Shown here one piece after another: positions 11,957 to 19,656 of a stretch of 31,787 nt of DNA. Positions within the stretch are counted from its first letter, which is position 1, and each line of letters starts with the position of its first letter. The DNA comes from Proteobacteria bacterium UBA1844 (GTDB lineage: Bacteria > Pseudomonadota > Gammaproteobacteria > Steroidobacterales > Woeseiaceae), in contig DDIS01000016.1 in NCBI GenBank assembly GCA_002338615.1, positions 1-31,787 on the forward strand, read 5' to 3'. The position numbers were made by a program, and so were the translations under genes. The notes beneath the pieces were generated by a model. The model made no database searches, was not told where the DNA came from, and worked only from the letters and a program-made list of their open reading frames with translations.

Positions 11957-12511
11957 TCAAACTATGCGTCGCGCCGCCTGGGCCAGCAGGACGGCTGCAA
12001 AACCTGAGAAGATCAGGTCGATGCCGAGCAGCAGACCGATGACCCAGATATCCAGCTCTGGCCAATGTACGCTGATGGCAACTGCCAGCGTGATGGCCAA
12101 CAGCCCGCTCAGCAGCAGCCAGACCCAGCGATCGGCCGGACGCAGTCGAACTGCAAGGAGTACGCGAAAGCTGCCAGAGGCGAGAAAGAATGCCGCTACC
12201 AGCAAGGTCAGGGACAGGACCCCGGTCATCGGAAAAAGCAGTAGCAGCAGGCCAGCGCCAAACGCGAACAGCGCGCCAAATAAGGACCATAGAAACCGGT
12301 TCCAACGGACGTGCCGGAACGCATTTTTAGCCCCGAGGGCGCCGTAAACGGTCAGGATCGACCCAACAAGCAGCTCAACAGCGGTGGTTGCGGCTTTTGG
12401 AAAAACCAACGCGGCCAGACCTAACACGATTGCCACGATACCGACAATGAGAAACCACGCGCTGTGGCGCCTCACTTCGTTGGTGATCGTCTCATTGGAG
12501 ATCGTCGGCAT
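11957..12511 (-). CDS. HdeD-like (DUF308) membrane protein
   Basis: A 184-residue protein with six predicted membrane helices in a repeated two-helix pattern ('FLIVGIVAIVLGLAALVFPK', 'LLVGSILTVYGALGAKNAF', 'FGALFAFGAGLLLLLFP', and so on). This matches the DUF308/HdeD family, inner-membrane proteins linked in E. coli to acid resistance at high cell density. Upstream ATGs at 12550 and 12538 exist. The start at 12511 is preferred because the inferred transcription start is at about 12543, but no strong ribosome site is visible. TTATC-7 nt-GATAA just before this ATG could form a small hairpin. It lies upstream of, and in the same direction as, the phosphotransferase and N-ATPase genes, with its own copy of the shared promoter element. 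Confidence 0.82.
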   Translation of the reverse strand: MPTISNETITNEVRRHSAWFLIVGIVAIVLGLAALVFPKAATTAVELLVGSILTVYGALGAKNAFRHVRWNRFLWSLFGALFAFGAGLLLLLFPMTGVLSLTLLVAAFFLASGSFRVLLAVRLRPADRWVWLLLSGLLAITLAVAISVHWPELDIWVIGLLLGIDLIFSGFAAVLLAQAARRIV

Positions 12512-12544
12512 TTTATCAGACACAGATAAGGCCCCCATATACTC

Positions 12545-12593
12545 GGTCAATTATGGGAAGCGGATGGCAGGATCACTATTGGGGGTTTCCCTA
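12545..12593 (-). promoter_or_regulatory. Repeated promoter element, copy 2 (hdeD)
   Basis: Same 49-bp element as at 11839-11887. The differences are one base near position 15 and three in a 4-base block. The palindrome (TAGGGAAACCCCCAA on the minus strand) and the CATAAT box (12555-12550) are conserved at identical spacing. The predicted start, about 12543, gives a 32-nt leader to the hdeD ATG at 12511. The upstream edge of the element touches the palindromic MITE-like repeat. Confidence 0.65.
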
Positions 12594-12737
12594 GTGTCCC
12601 CTGCGGCTAATTCGTTGAATGTAGTTCGAGTCCGTTTTTTCGGCCTGCAAGGCTTGCCGACGAGTCATAGCCGTAGCTATGGCGAGAAGGCAAAACGGGC
12701 CGAAATAGATCAACGAATTAGCCGCACGGGACACCAG
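12591..12737. mobile_element. 147-bp palindromic MITE-like element
   Basis: 29-bp terminal inverted repeats match at 26 positions: left arm 12591-12619 (CTAGTGTCCCCTGCGGCTAA...), right arm 12709-12737. The interior also folds imperfectly: TTTTCGGCC (about 12638-12645) opposite GGCCGAAAT (about 12699-12706), with a tip stem ATAGCCGTAGCTAT (12667-12680). It has no coding capacity. Size, terminal repeats and central symmetry fit a non-autonomous miniature transposon or a REP-like element. No clear target duplication is seen. It lies between the hdeD promoter and pilV, so it separates or may carry the pilV-operon promoter. Confidence 0.6.
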
Positions 12738-12759
12738 TCAGGTTGCCCAGGGACAAAGT

Positions 12760-13359
12760 ATGAAAAAGCATAAGCAACAATCCGGCTTCACCCTCGTCGA
12801 ATCGCTCATCGCGATGCTGGTCATCGTCATCGGTATTCTCGGCGTCGCAGCGGTGCAGTCGGCTGGCATCAGCAGTACCAAGATTTCCTCTGACCGCAGC
12901 GTCGCTTCGATTCATACGTCGGCACTGTTATCCCGTATGAATGCGAACAACGCCTACTGGCAGACGATTCCGGATGATTTCGACATTGAAGTCGATGCCA
13001 CTGGTGCCATTTCGGACCTTGGCGCCGGGTCCGACGGTGCTGACCTGGAGGCCGAGAACACCGATTGTTCGTCAGGCGTCTGCTCCCCCATAGAAGCGGC
13101 GGCGTACAACCTCAAAACCTGGGCACAGAATGGTTCATCGCTGGGCGGGAGCGGCGGTTTCGCTGATCGTCTGCCGGCACCTGCGGCGCGCATTCGCCGC
13201 ATTGGCAACGACTTCCCGGTGATGCTCGAAATAACGCTGACCTGGAATGAAACTCGTTCGGTCGCAGGCATGCCGATGTCGGCCGGTTACTACACACCCG
13301 GCAATACGCCCGCCAGCAACAATCGGAATGTCAGCTATGTCGTGAGGGCGCGACCGTGA
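12760..13359 (+). CDS. pilV: Minor pilin PilV, cluster A
   Basis: A 199-residue type IV minor pilin. The start follows AGGGAC 6-7 nt upstream. The short basic leader MKKHKQQSG ends at a prepilin peptidase site, G|FTLVES, with Glu at mature position 5. A ~20-residue hydrophobic helix follows. The globular part contains a Cys pair ('CSSGVC', about residues 107-112). PilV-type pilins are thought to sit in the priming/tip complex with PilW, PilX and PilY1. First gene of an operon whose next gene starts within its stop codon (GTGA). Confidence 0.9.
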   Translation: MKKHKQQSGFTLVESLIAMLVIVIGILGVAAVQSAGISSTKISSDRSVASIHTSALLSRMNANNAYWQTIPDDFDIEVDATGAISDLGAGSDGADLEAENTDCSSGVCSPIEAAAYNLKTWAQNGSSLGGSGGFADRLPAPAARIRRIGNDFPVMLEITLTWNETRSVAGMPMSAGYYTPGNTPASNNRNVSYVVRARP

Positions 13360-14096
13360 TACGGGTAAGGAAGCAACGCGGCTTCAGCCTTGTCGAACTC
13401 ATGATTGGCCTGACGATCGGGCTGTTCCTGCTCGCGGGGTTGATGAGCATATTTACGCAAAGCCGCCGTACCTATGCGTATCAACAAGCGCAAGCGGGTC
13501 AGCAGAGCAATGAGCGCCTCGGCGTAGCTGTGCTGACCACTGAACTGCAACAGGCGGGTTTCGGGCAAATGACCGATATCTATATTCTGAATCGCGCCGG
13601 TCAGTATCCGAATTCTGCATTGTTTGGTGCCGGTGAAGCAGTTGCAGGAACACAAGGTTCTGCCAACGTAACTGTCAACGGTATAGCAGGTCCGCAAACC
13701 TATCCCAGCGATACGCTGGCCGTACGCTATTGGGATGGTCCCGGCATTGTCGACTGTGTCGGCATCCCGGTGCCGCCCGCCACTTTGTCACAGGACGTAA
13801 TTGCAACGGACGGCGTCAACCTGACCTGCTCGACAAACGGTGGCCCTGCGCGGCCGCTGATGGGCGACGATCAGGGCCCGGTCGCACAGCAGCTCCGTGT
13901 GCTCGGCATGGCTATTGCTTATGGGCTCGATACCAATGGTGACGAGTCCGTGGATACCTACCAGCGCGCCGGTGGCATCCTTAACTGGAACCAGGTGCGG
14001 GTGGCCGAAGTCGAGTTAACGATCCAGGCCGGCAGCCGCCCGCCGGAAACCTTGAGTTTCGCGGTCACACTCGAAAACATGCACGGTGCGATCTGA
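13356..14096 (+). CDS. pilW: Minor pilin PilW, cluster A (GTG start)
   Basis: A 246-residue minor pilin. The GTG start overlaps the pilV stop, with GAGG about 8 nt upstream. The leader is MIRVRKQRG and the cleavage site G|FSLVEL has Glu5, followed by a hydrophobic helix and 'SIFTQSRRTYAYQQA', the usual PilW pattern. PilW binds PilX and PilV in the minor-pilin complex that starts pilus assembly in the inner membrane. It is shorter than the PilW of cluster B (328 residues), mostly in the C-terminal domain. The start of pilX overlaps its last codon. Confidence 0.9.
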   Translation: MIRVRKQRGFSLVELMIGLTIGLFLLAGLMSIFTQSRRTYAYQQAQAGQQSNERLGVAVLTTELQQAGFGQMTDIYILNRAGQYPNSALFGAGEAVAGTQGSANVTVNGIAGPQTYPSDTLAVRYWDGPGIVDCVGIPVPPATLSQDVIATDGVNLTCSTNGGPARPLMGDDQGPVAQQLRVLGMAIAYGLDTNGDESVDTYQRAGGILNWNQVRVAEVELTIQAGSRPPETLSFAVTLENMHGAI

Positions 14097-14605
14097 TGAA
14101 CCTGTTGATGATTAGTGCAGACAACAAAAGCAAACAGTCGGGCGCCGTTTTGGTCACCTCGCTGATCTTTCTGTTAATCGTGATCGTTATTACGACGAGC
14201 ATGTTCCGCGATGTCGGTCTGCAGGAAATGATGTCAGGCAACCACCGCTCAAAAGTGCGCACGCAACATACCGCGAACTCGGCCTTGCGCGAGAGCTGGG
14301 TCAACCTTTTGAACCTAAGCGGTGGCGAGCAAGCAACCGATGCGCGCACGCGGACTTACCACGGCATCTACGACCAGGATCTCGACGGCGATGCGCTGAC
14401 GCAGGAAGTCGACATGACCGTGGATGTCAATATTTGTTTCGACGGCACCACCATCGCGCCGGGCACCGATACGGACTTCGCCGCGTACAAGTTCGATATC
14501 CAGAGCACGGCTGTGGACCAGTCGGGTGCCATCACGCAACTCTTGCAGGGCGGCTATATCATCGCGCCTGCTCCACCTACTTCTTTAGCAACAACCTGTC
14601 CGTAA
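14096..14605 (+). CDS. pilX: Minor pilin PilX, cluster A
   Basis: A 169-residue protein with a prepilin-like N-terminus, 'KQSG|AVLVTSLIFLLIVIV', lacking the Glu5 of ordinary pilins, as is usual for PilX. 'GLQEMMSGNHRSKVRTQHTANSAL' corresponds to the conserved PilX helix with its A/N-rich end. It probably bridges PilW/PilV to the PilY1 encoded next. The start overlaps the pilW end (ATGA). The stop is followed by a 26-nt gap before pilY1. ATG at residue 5 is an alternative start. Confidence 0.85.
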   Translation: MNLLMISADNKSKQSGAVLVTSLIFLLIVIVITTSMFRDVGLQEMMSGNHRSKVRTQHTANSALRESWVNLLNLSGGEQATDARTRTYHGIYDQDLDGDALTQEVDMTVDVNICFDGTTIAPGTDTDFAAYKFDIQSTAVDQSGAITQLLQGGYIIAPAPPTSLATTCP

Positions 14606-14631
14606 CGGACACGACAAGTCGGGTTAGTATT

Positions 14632-17600
14632 ATGAATACGAAACGCAATGGACTGAAATTCTGCCACGGAATTCTGGCAGCCCTGCTTACCTTCTCTGTT
14701 TCCTCGGCAGAAGCGGACGACACCGAAGTGTTCGTCAATACCTTCCTGTCCGGAATCGCGCCGAACCTGATCTTCTCTCTCGATCTATCGGGCAGCATGA
14801 ACAAGATGCCCGATGGCAATTCAGGTTCGCCGACGCGCCTCAGTATTCTGCAGGACGCGATGACGCAGATCATGAACGATCCTGGTTTGCCAGACATCAA
14901 TGTGGGTTTTACGTACTTCAGGAATAACCAGGGCAGTGGTATCAAGTTTCCGGCGTCCCGCCTGGTGGCCGATGCGAGCACAATCGATGGCAGTATCCCG
15001 CCAGGTACACTGGTGCGTGACGTGCTGCAGGGCATGGTCGCCGCAACAAACGCGAACTACGCCACGCCGACGGTTGACTCGTATTACGAGGTCGCGCAAT
15101 ACATCCGTGGCGAATACCCAACGTTCGGCGTTAACCAGAATTTTGGCAGCTGGAATTCCGGCAGCATGCAGTATACGGGCGGCAGCTCGTCGGGCGGCAT
15201 GAATGACGGCTGGCTGGCAGCAAACCCGGTTTCCTATACCGGCGGGGTCAACTATGTACCGCTTGCACACCCCAGCGGTTGGAACAGTACCTGTGACGAC
15301 AGAAGTGTTTCGTCCCCCGCCGGATCGGATGGCTGCTCATCGCAGCGCAATGCCGGCGCAGAATTGTCCTGCGGTTCTGTTGCGGTCCCGGCTACGTCAC
15401 CAACACCGTCACAACCCGCGCGCGTCTGCAGTGCGTCGCAGTGCGACTCAGGTTGCGGCACGGTTTGTACCGACCGTACCTACACTGAGCCTTCAAACTG
15501 CATCCAGAATTCCAGCGGCAACACCTGGGTCACCGGCACCAGTGGCGGAGAACCGCGTCGTTGTTGCACCAAGGCCGACAGCGGCCTGAACGAGTGCATT
15601 GAAGACCGCTCCTACCCGAGCGTCTGCAATGCATCAACCTGCAACACGAACAACGCTCATGGAGTTATACCGGGCACGCCCGGAACGGCAGCCACGTCGT
15701 TCGATCGCTGCACCTACCGCCGCGAAGATACGCGCCAGTACATCTCACCGATCACGCAGCAATGCCAGAAAACGGCTGTCGTGCTGCTCACTGACGGCGA
15801 TCCATCCGTCAACAACGTCGATCGCGGTGAAGTCAATGGCAGCGGCAACGCCGTATGGCCGTACCGCATTCGCGAAAAAATCGCGAGCAACGACGGCAAT
15901 CCGATGACAAATACCAGCAGTATTGTCTGCGACGACTATAGCGATGAATTCGGTGCCGCACCGGGGGATCACCCCTACGGCAATTGCGCCAAGGAATTCG
16001 CTGCGTTCCTGCACAACAACGACCAGGTATCGACCTTGCCAGGTAGCACCGTAGACACCTACGCTATTGGTTTCGGTCTTACCGGGCCGAGCGCTGCAGC
16101 AACCTGGGGCTACCTGCAGGACATCACGGCCGCCGGTGGTGGCGAAGCGTTTGAAGCCAGCGACCTGAGCAGTCTCGTGGCTGCGTTCCAGAATATTATC
16201 GCGAGTATCTCCAGCGACAACCAGAGCTTCTCCGGCTATGCGACCTCGCTGAATACCAGCACGCTGCAAACCGGGGACAAGACGTACAGGTCGGTGTTCA
16301 GTCCGGAGAACGAGCGTGCCTGGGACGGCAACATCAAGGGCTACTACATCATTGACGGAACCATCAAGGACGTTAACGGCACCGATGCTACCGAGATCGA
16401 CAGCGGCAGCGGTGATGTCGTATTCAAGTCCTCGGCGCGCAGCTTCTGGAGCAATGCGCCCGATGGCAATGCCGCGCTGTCAGGTGGTGTCATTGACAAA
16501 CTGACGCCGGCAACGCGTAACATCTACGTCATCACAAACCCGGCCGAGGTTGCGAATGTCAATCTCAGCGACGGCAATCACGACATGAAAACAAGCAATG
16601 CCAACCTGACGGCGGCGCTAATGGGGATGCCGCTTGCCTCCACACCTGCCGAAGTAGCGGACATGATTACCTGGGCGAGAAGCCGCCGCATGGGCGACCC
16701 GCTGCACGCCGAGCCGCGCACGATCAGGTACGGTGCTGGTATTGGCGAAGTTCTCTACGTCTCGACCAACCAGGGCTATCTGCATGCGATCAACGTAACG
16801 AGCCCGACCAGTCCCGGCGACACGGCTGGCGGCAATGAAATGTTTGCGTTCATGCCGAATCAGCTGGTTGGCAAGTTGCAGGAACAGCGTGCCGACAACG
16901 TAGCCGGTGCGCACATCTACGGACTTGACGGCTCCATGACCACCTGGGCGCTGGACACCGATGGTAACGGCATTATCGACAATGCCAGCGACCGCGCGTA
17001 TTTGTTCTTTGGCATGCGGCGGGGTGGCGGCAGCTACTTCGCCATGGACGTCACAAATCCCAATGCACCCAAACTCAAGTGGCAAATCAATGCCGGCTCA
17101 CCGGGCTATGAACTGCTTGGCCAGAGCTGGTCACGCATGTCCCTCGCAACGATCAACGACGGCGGCTCGCCGCGCAAGGTTCTGATCTTCGGCGGTGGCT
17201 ACGATGCGCCGCGGCAGGATGTGCCGAACACAGCCAGGGACCCACTGGGCGACTATGTCGGCATGGGCATCTATATCGTGGATGCCGAAACCGGGGCGCT
17301 CCTGAATTCTATCGGGGCCGACGATCCCGGGACCTCCGGCACGCAGGAGTTTGCCGTGGACGTACCCGGCATGAAATACAGTATGCCGGCAGACGTTCGC
17401 GCGGAAGATTCGGACAGTAACGGCTATACCGATCGGCTGTACGCGGTGGATACCGGCGGCCAGATATGGCGTGTCGATTTGATCGAGGGCGCGTCCATCG
17501 CGGCCGCCGCATCTGTCAAACCGTACCTGTTTGCGGACTTGAGTGGCTCTGGAGTAGCGGGCAATCGCCGCTTTTTCTATCCACCGAGCGTGGCGTACAC

Positions 17601-18237
17601 AACGCGCAACAACGCAACGGTAACGGCACTCGCTATCGGCTCCGGTTACCGTGCACACCCGCTCAATACCGCGATCGACGACGAATTTTACATCCTGTTC
17701 GACACGGAAGTTGGCGTGGGCCCGCCGGCAATCACGCCGCCGGCCCTGACCACTGCCAGTCTCTATGACGGCAGCAGCAACACCATCCAGACAGCCACGG
17801 GCGCAACGCTCGCGGCAGAACTCGCTGCTTTGAATGCGGCGGGTGGCTGGCGCATCACGTTGCCAGGCGACCAGAAGGTACTGGTCCGCTCACGGATATT
17901 CAGGAACCACGTGTTCTTCAACACGTTTGAGAGTGGTGTTGCGAACCCCTGCGACTTCTCGGGTGGTACGAATCGCTTCTACGGCGTGAAACTGCTTGAC
18001 GCCACAGGCGTACTCGAGATCGATGTCGACAATGACGGTACGCCGGATGTTGTCGACCGTACCACCGTCGTTGATGATCAGGCGGCTATTCTCAGCGAAC
18101 CAACCATCGTGACACATGCAGAAACCGGCACCCCGACTACGCCCGATCCTTTCTGCAGCACGGTTTTCGCGGGCTCAACCGCGGTCATGCAAATTTGCGA
18201 GGCGCCGGTGCGGGTCAACTGGCAGACCCTGCAGTGA
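14632..18237 (+). CDS. pilY1: PilY1-type tip adhesin, cluster A, with Cys-rich insert
   Basis: 1201 residues from the ATG at 14632. The open frame begins at 14434, but that part overlaps pilX and carries no signal peptide. Residues 1-28 are a Sec signal ending AEA. A von Willebrand A-like domain carries the metal-site motif DLSGS (51-55) and later 'VVLLTDGDPS'. Between them (about 218-380) is a region with 15 cysteines. The C-terminal half is the PilY1 beta-propeller ('VLYVSTNQGYLHAIN', 'YLFFGMRRGGG', 'GGQIWRVDL'), with EF-hand-like calcium loops at DTDGNGIID (about 773) and DSDSNGYTD (about 922). Family role: a secreted tip protein for surface attachment, pilus assembly and calcium-dependent retraction control. 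No strong ribosome site is visible. The pilE start overlaps its stop. Confidence 0.93.
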   Translation: MNTKRNGLKFCHGILAALLTFSVSSAEADDTEVFVNTFLSGIAPNLIFSLDLSGSMNKMPDGNSGSPTRLSILQDAMTQIMNDPGLPDINVGFTYFRNNQGSGIKFPASRLVADASTIDGSIPPGTLVRDVLQGMVAATNANYATPTVDSYYEVAQYIRGEYPTFGVNQNFGSWNSGSMQYTGGSSSGGMNDGWLAANPVSYTGGVNYVPLAHPSGWNSTCDDRSVSSPAGSDGCSSQRNAGAELSCGSVAVPATSPTPSQPARVCSASQCDSGCGTVCTDRTYTEPSNCIQNSSGNTWVTGTSGGEPRRCCTKADSGLNECIEDRSYPSVCNASTCNTNNAHGVIPGTPGTAATSFDRCTYRREDTRQYISPITQQCQKTAVVLLTDGDPSVNNVDRGEVNGSGNAVWPYRIREKIASNDGNPMTNTSSIVCDDYSDEFGAAPGDHPYGNCAKEFAAFLHNNDQVSTLPGSTVDTYAIGFGLTGPSAAATWGYLQDITAAGGGEAFEASDLSSLVAAFQNIIASISSDNQSFSGYATSLNTSTLQTGDKTYRSVFSPENERAWDGNIKGYYIIDGTIKDVNGTDATEIDSGSGDVVFKSSARSFWSNAPDGNAALSGGVIDKLTPATRNIYVITNPAEVANVNLSDGNHDMKTSNANLTAALMGMPLASTPAEVADMITWARSRRMGDPLHAEPRTIRYGAGIGEVLYVSTNQGYLHAINVTSPTSPGDTAGGNEMFAFMPNQLVGKLQEQRADNVAGAHIYGLDGSMTTWALDTDGNGIIDNASDRAYLFFGMRRGGGSYFAMDVTNPNAPKLKWQINAGSPGYELLGQSWSRMSLATINDGGSPRKVLIFGGGYDAPRQDVPNTARDPLGDYVGMGIYIVDAETGALLNSIGADDPGTSGTQEFAVDVPGMKYSMPADVRAEDSDSNGYTDRLYAVDTGGQIWRVDLIEGASIAAAASVKPYLFADLSGSGVAGNRRFFYPPSVAYTTRNNATVTALAIGSGYRAHPLNTAIDDEFYILFDTEVGVGPPAITPPALTTASLYDGSSNTIQTATGATLAAELAALNAAGGWRITLPGDQKVLVRSRIFRNHVFFNTFESGVANPCDFSGGTNRFYGVKLLDATGVLEIDVDNDGTPDVVDRTTVVDDQAAILSEPTIVTHAETGTPTTPDPFCSTVFAGSTAVMQICEAPVRVNWQTLQ

Positions 18238-18695
18238 TGATGGCCGCGCACTACAGGCTGCGCCGCAGAGCGGCGGGTTTCAGCCTGATGGAACTCATGG
18301 TCACCATGGTAATCGTCGCCATCCTGGCGTCGATTGCCATGCCGAGCTTTGTCGAGCAGTTGCGAAAATCGCGGCGCGGCGAGGCGAAATCGGCACTGAC
18401 GCAGATCGCAGCCCTGGAAGAAAGTTATCGTACGGAAATGAACCGCTACACGTCGGACCTGACGCAATTGGGTTTCCCGGCCGCAGGCTGGAATCAGACA
18501 GAAAACGGTTATTACCAGGTCAGTGTTCTGGCACCGACGGCCGGCTGTCCGATTGCCACCTGCTTTCAATTGCAGGCGCAGGTTGTGGCCGGCAGCGCGC
18601 AAGAGGACGACGAGTGGACCTACGAACTATGGTCCGACGGCCGCAAACGGCGCATGGGCGACGCGGCGGTCTGGGAGCTGGACTGGAAGAAATAG
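18237..18695 (+). CDS. pilE: PilE-type minor pilin, cluster A
   Basis: A 152-residue pilin. Two adjacent ATGs (18237, 18240) overlap or abut the pilY1 stop. The frame's earlier ATG lies inside pilY1. The leader ends RRRAAG, with cleavage G|FSLMEL and Glu5, then a long hydrophobic helix ('LMVTMVIVAILASIAMPSF'). Residues following 'RGEAKSALTQIAALEESYR' match the PilE/major-pilin-like alpha-spine. A Cys pair (GCPIATC) lies in the distal part. It closes operon A in the same relative place as the pilE of cluster B. It could be a minor pilin that caps the tip complex or links it to the fibre. Confidence 0.9.
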   Translation: MMAAHYRLRRRAAGFSLMELMVTMVIVAILASIAMPSFVEQLRKSRRGEAKSALTQIAALEESYRTEMNRYTSDLTQLGFPAAGWNQTENGYYQVSVLAPTAGCPIATCFQLQAQVVAGSAQEDDEWTYELWSDGRKRRMGDAAVWELDWKK

Positions 18696-18876
18696 GCCTT
18701 CATGGACCGGCAGTGCCCACGACCGGGCTGCGCATCCGTCTCTTGTGTGAACCAACAGTGTGTGGGCCAACAGTGCTTAGGACCGGACCGCGCAACCGTT
18801 CGTACTGAACATTTCGGGCCTTTCGCCTGACTTGCATATTGCAACTCAATCCGCCATGTCAGTGCACGCACGAGCT

Positions 18877-18952
18877 TGGTGCCGGATAGGTGATTCGAAC
18901 ACCTGACCCCATCATTACGAATGATGTGCTCTACCAACTGAGCTAATCCGGC
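18877..18952 (-). tRNA. tRNA-Thr (anticodon CGU), CCA encoded
   Basis: On the minus strand GCCGGAT pairs with ATCCGGC to form the acceptor stem, discriminator A, followed by a genomic CCA (18879-18877). The D arm is TAGCTCAGTTGGTAGAGCA. The anticodon stem CATCA/TGATG encloses TTCGTAA, so the anticodon is CGT (reads ACG). The T arm is GTGTTCGAATCAC. All invariant positions are present, so it looks functional. It lies downstream of and in the same direction as the Fur-family gene, between the two pilin clusters. Confidence 0.97.
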
Positions 18953-19013
18953 ATATGGCTTGACGTCGGAACCCGGCATTGGCCAGGCAGGCCGCCTGTG
19001 GGCGGCGGCGCGC

Positions 19014-19019
19014 AGTATA
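19014..19019 (-). promoter_or_regulatory. -10 box of the tRNA-Thr promoter
   Basis: TATACT on the minus strand, followed by a very GC-rich discriminator (GCGCGCCGCC). The predicted start is about 55 nt before the tRNA. The best -35 at 17 bp is poor (TTTTCC). The GC discriminator is typical of stringently controlled stable-RNA promoters. Confidence 0.4.
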
Positions 19020-19096
19020 GCTGTGCACGACGCATCGGAAAAGCCCGGGGCCGAATTAACCCGGCCAGCGTGCTGCACGCACGGCCCATCTGGCTT

Positions 19097-19516
19097 TTAC
19101 CGCGCAGGCCCCTCATCTGCGTTACGGATCCTGATGAGCACCTCGACACCCTGCTCCGTAGTCCCTTCCGGCAGGTTCGGCAAACTTTTAAAGCGCACCT
19201 TATCCACGGCAATATCCGACAGTTCGCCGGTATCTACGTTGTAGAAATGATGGTGGCGGTGTGTCGTCGAGTCATAAAATTTTCGTACTGGATCGACCAT
19301 CACTTCCCTGACGATGCCGCACTCACCGAACAGCTTCAGTGTGTTGTAAACGGTTGCTTTGGATACCCGGCTGCCGGCGGATTTCAGCTTTTCAATTATC
19401 TGCTCCGCCGACAGGTGTTGCGGCCTGCCAAGTAAAACGTCTGCGACTTCCAGCCGTTGCGGTGTCGGCAGCACACCGTGTTCCTGCAAAAGTTGACGCA
19501 TGTCCGAACGGGACAT
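19097..19516 (-). CDS. Fur-family transcriptional regulator (Irr/PerR-like, no CxxC)
   Basis: 139 residues. The start at 19516 is preceded by GGGGAGG about 9 nt upstream. The frame extends to 19669 without support. The N-terminal winged helix has the Fur recognition segment 'SRVSKATVYNTLKLF' (about 49-63). The dimerisation domain carries a histidine cluster H86-R-H88-H89-H90 ('THRHHHFYN'). The CxxC structural zinc motif that normally follows in Fur, Zur and most PerR proteins is absent: the place reads NVDTGE. This resembles Irr-like members, which sense metal or haem/redox state rather than free Fe(II) alone. It is a DNA-binding repressor or activator in the cytoplasm. Its target is unknown. 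It is divergent from pilin cluster B, so control of that cluster is possible but unproven. Confidence 0.85.
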   Translation of the reverse strand: MSRSDMRQLLQEHGVLPTPQRLEVADVLLGRPQHLSAEQIIEKLKSAGSRVSKATVYNTLKLFGECGIVREVMVDPVRKFYDSTTHRHHHFYNVDTGELSDIAVDKVRFKSLPNLPEGTTEQGVEVLIRIRNADEGPAR

Positions 19517-19551
19517 TGGCCGTGCCTCCCCGAAAATTTTAGCAAGTGCGC

Positions 19552-19559
19552 AGTATAGT
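19552..19559. promoter_or_regulatory. Overlapping divergent -10 boxes (fur / fimT)
   Basis: AGTATAGT reads TATACT (minus, 19557-19552), followed by GCGC, toward the Fur-family gene. On the plus strand it reads TATAGT (19554-19559), toward cluster B. Both differ from TATAAT by one base. No good -35 exists for either direction, so at most one may be active, or an activator is needed. Confidence 0.35.
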
Positions 19560-19621
19560 CGAACAAAAAGTATTTTTGCACGAAGCAGGTACAAACGGCG
19601 CTTAACGGAGTGGAGCAACCG

Positions 19622-19634
19622 GGTCAAAATGACC
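19622..19634. promoter_or_regulatory. Perfect 5-3-5 inverted repeat before fimT, possible operator
   Basis: GGTCA-AAA-TGACC lies about 10 nt before the AAGGAGG ribosome site of the first fimT-like gene. A partial echo (GACCAATGGTGAC) overlaps its right half. A regulator bound here would block transcript elongation or translation initiation. No matching regulator is known to me. Confidence 0.3.
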
Positions 19635-19656
19635 AATGGTGACAAGGAGGTCCGCC

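Noticed and set aside
14434..14631. N-terminal extension of the PilY1-A frame upstream of 14632
   Set aside because: It overlaps pilX, has no signal peptide and is Arg/His-rich shadow sequence. A normal signal peptide starts at 14632.
18794..18804. CCGTTCGTA, close to the Pseudomonas AlgR site CCGTTCGTC that controls the fimU-pilE operon
   Set aside because: It lies behind pilE of cluster A, more than 800 bp from the cluster B start, beyond a tRNA and a divergent gene. A one-mismatch 9-mer is expected by chance.
18696..18876. Repeated words (CCAACAGTG, GGACCGG) between pilE-A and tRNA-Thr, considered as a repeat array or attachment site
   Set aside because: Copies are short and irregular. 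No integrase gene or duplicated tRNA 3' end is present, so there is no support for an integrated element.
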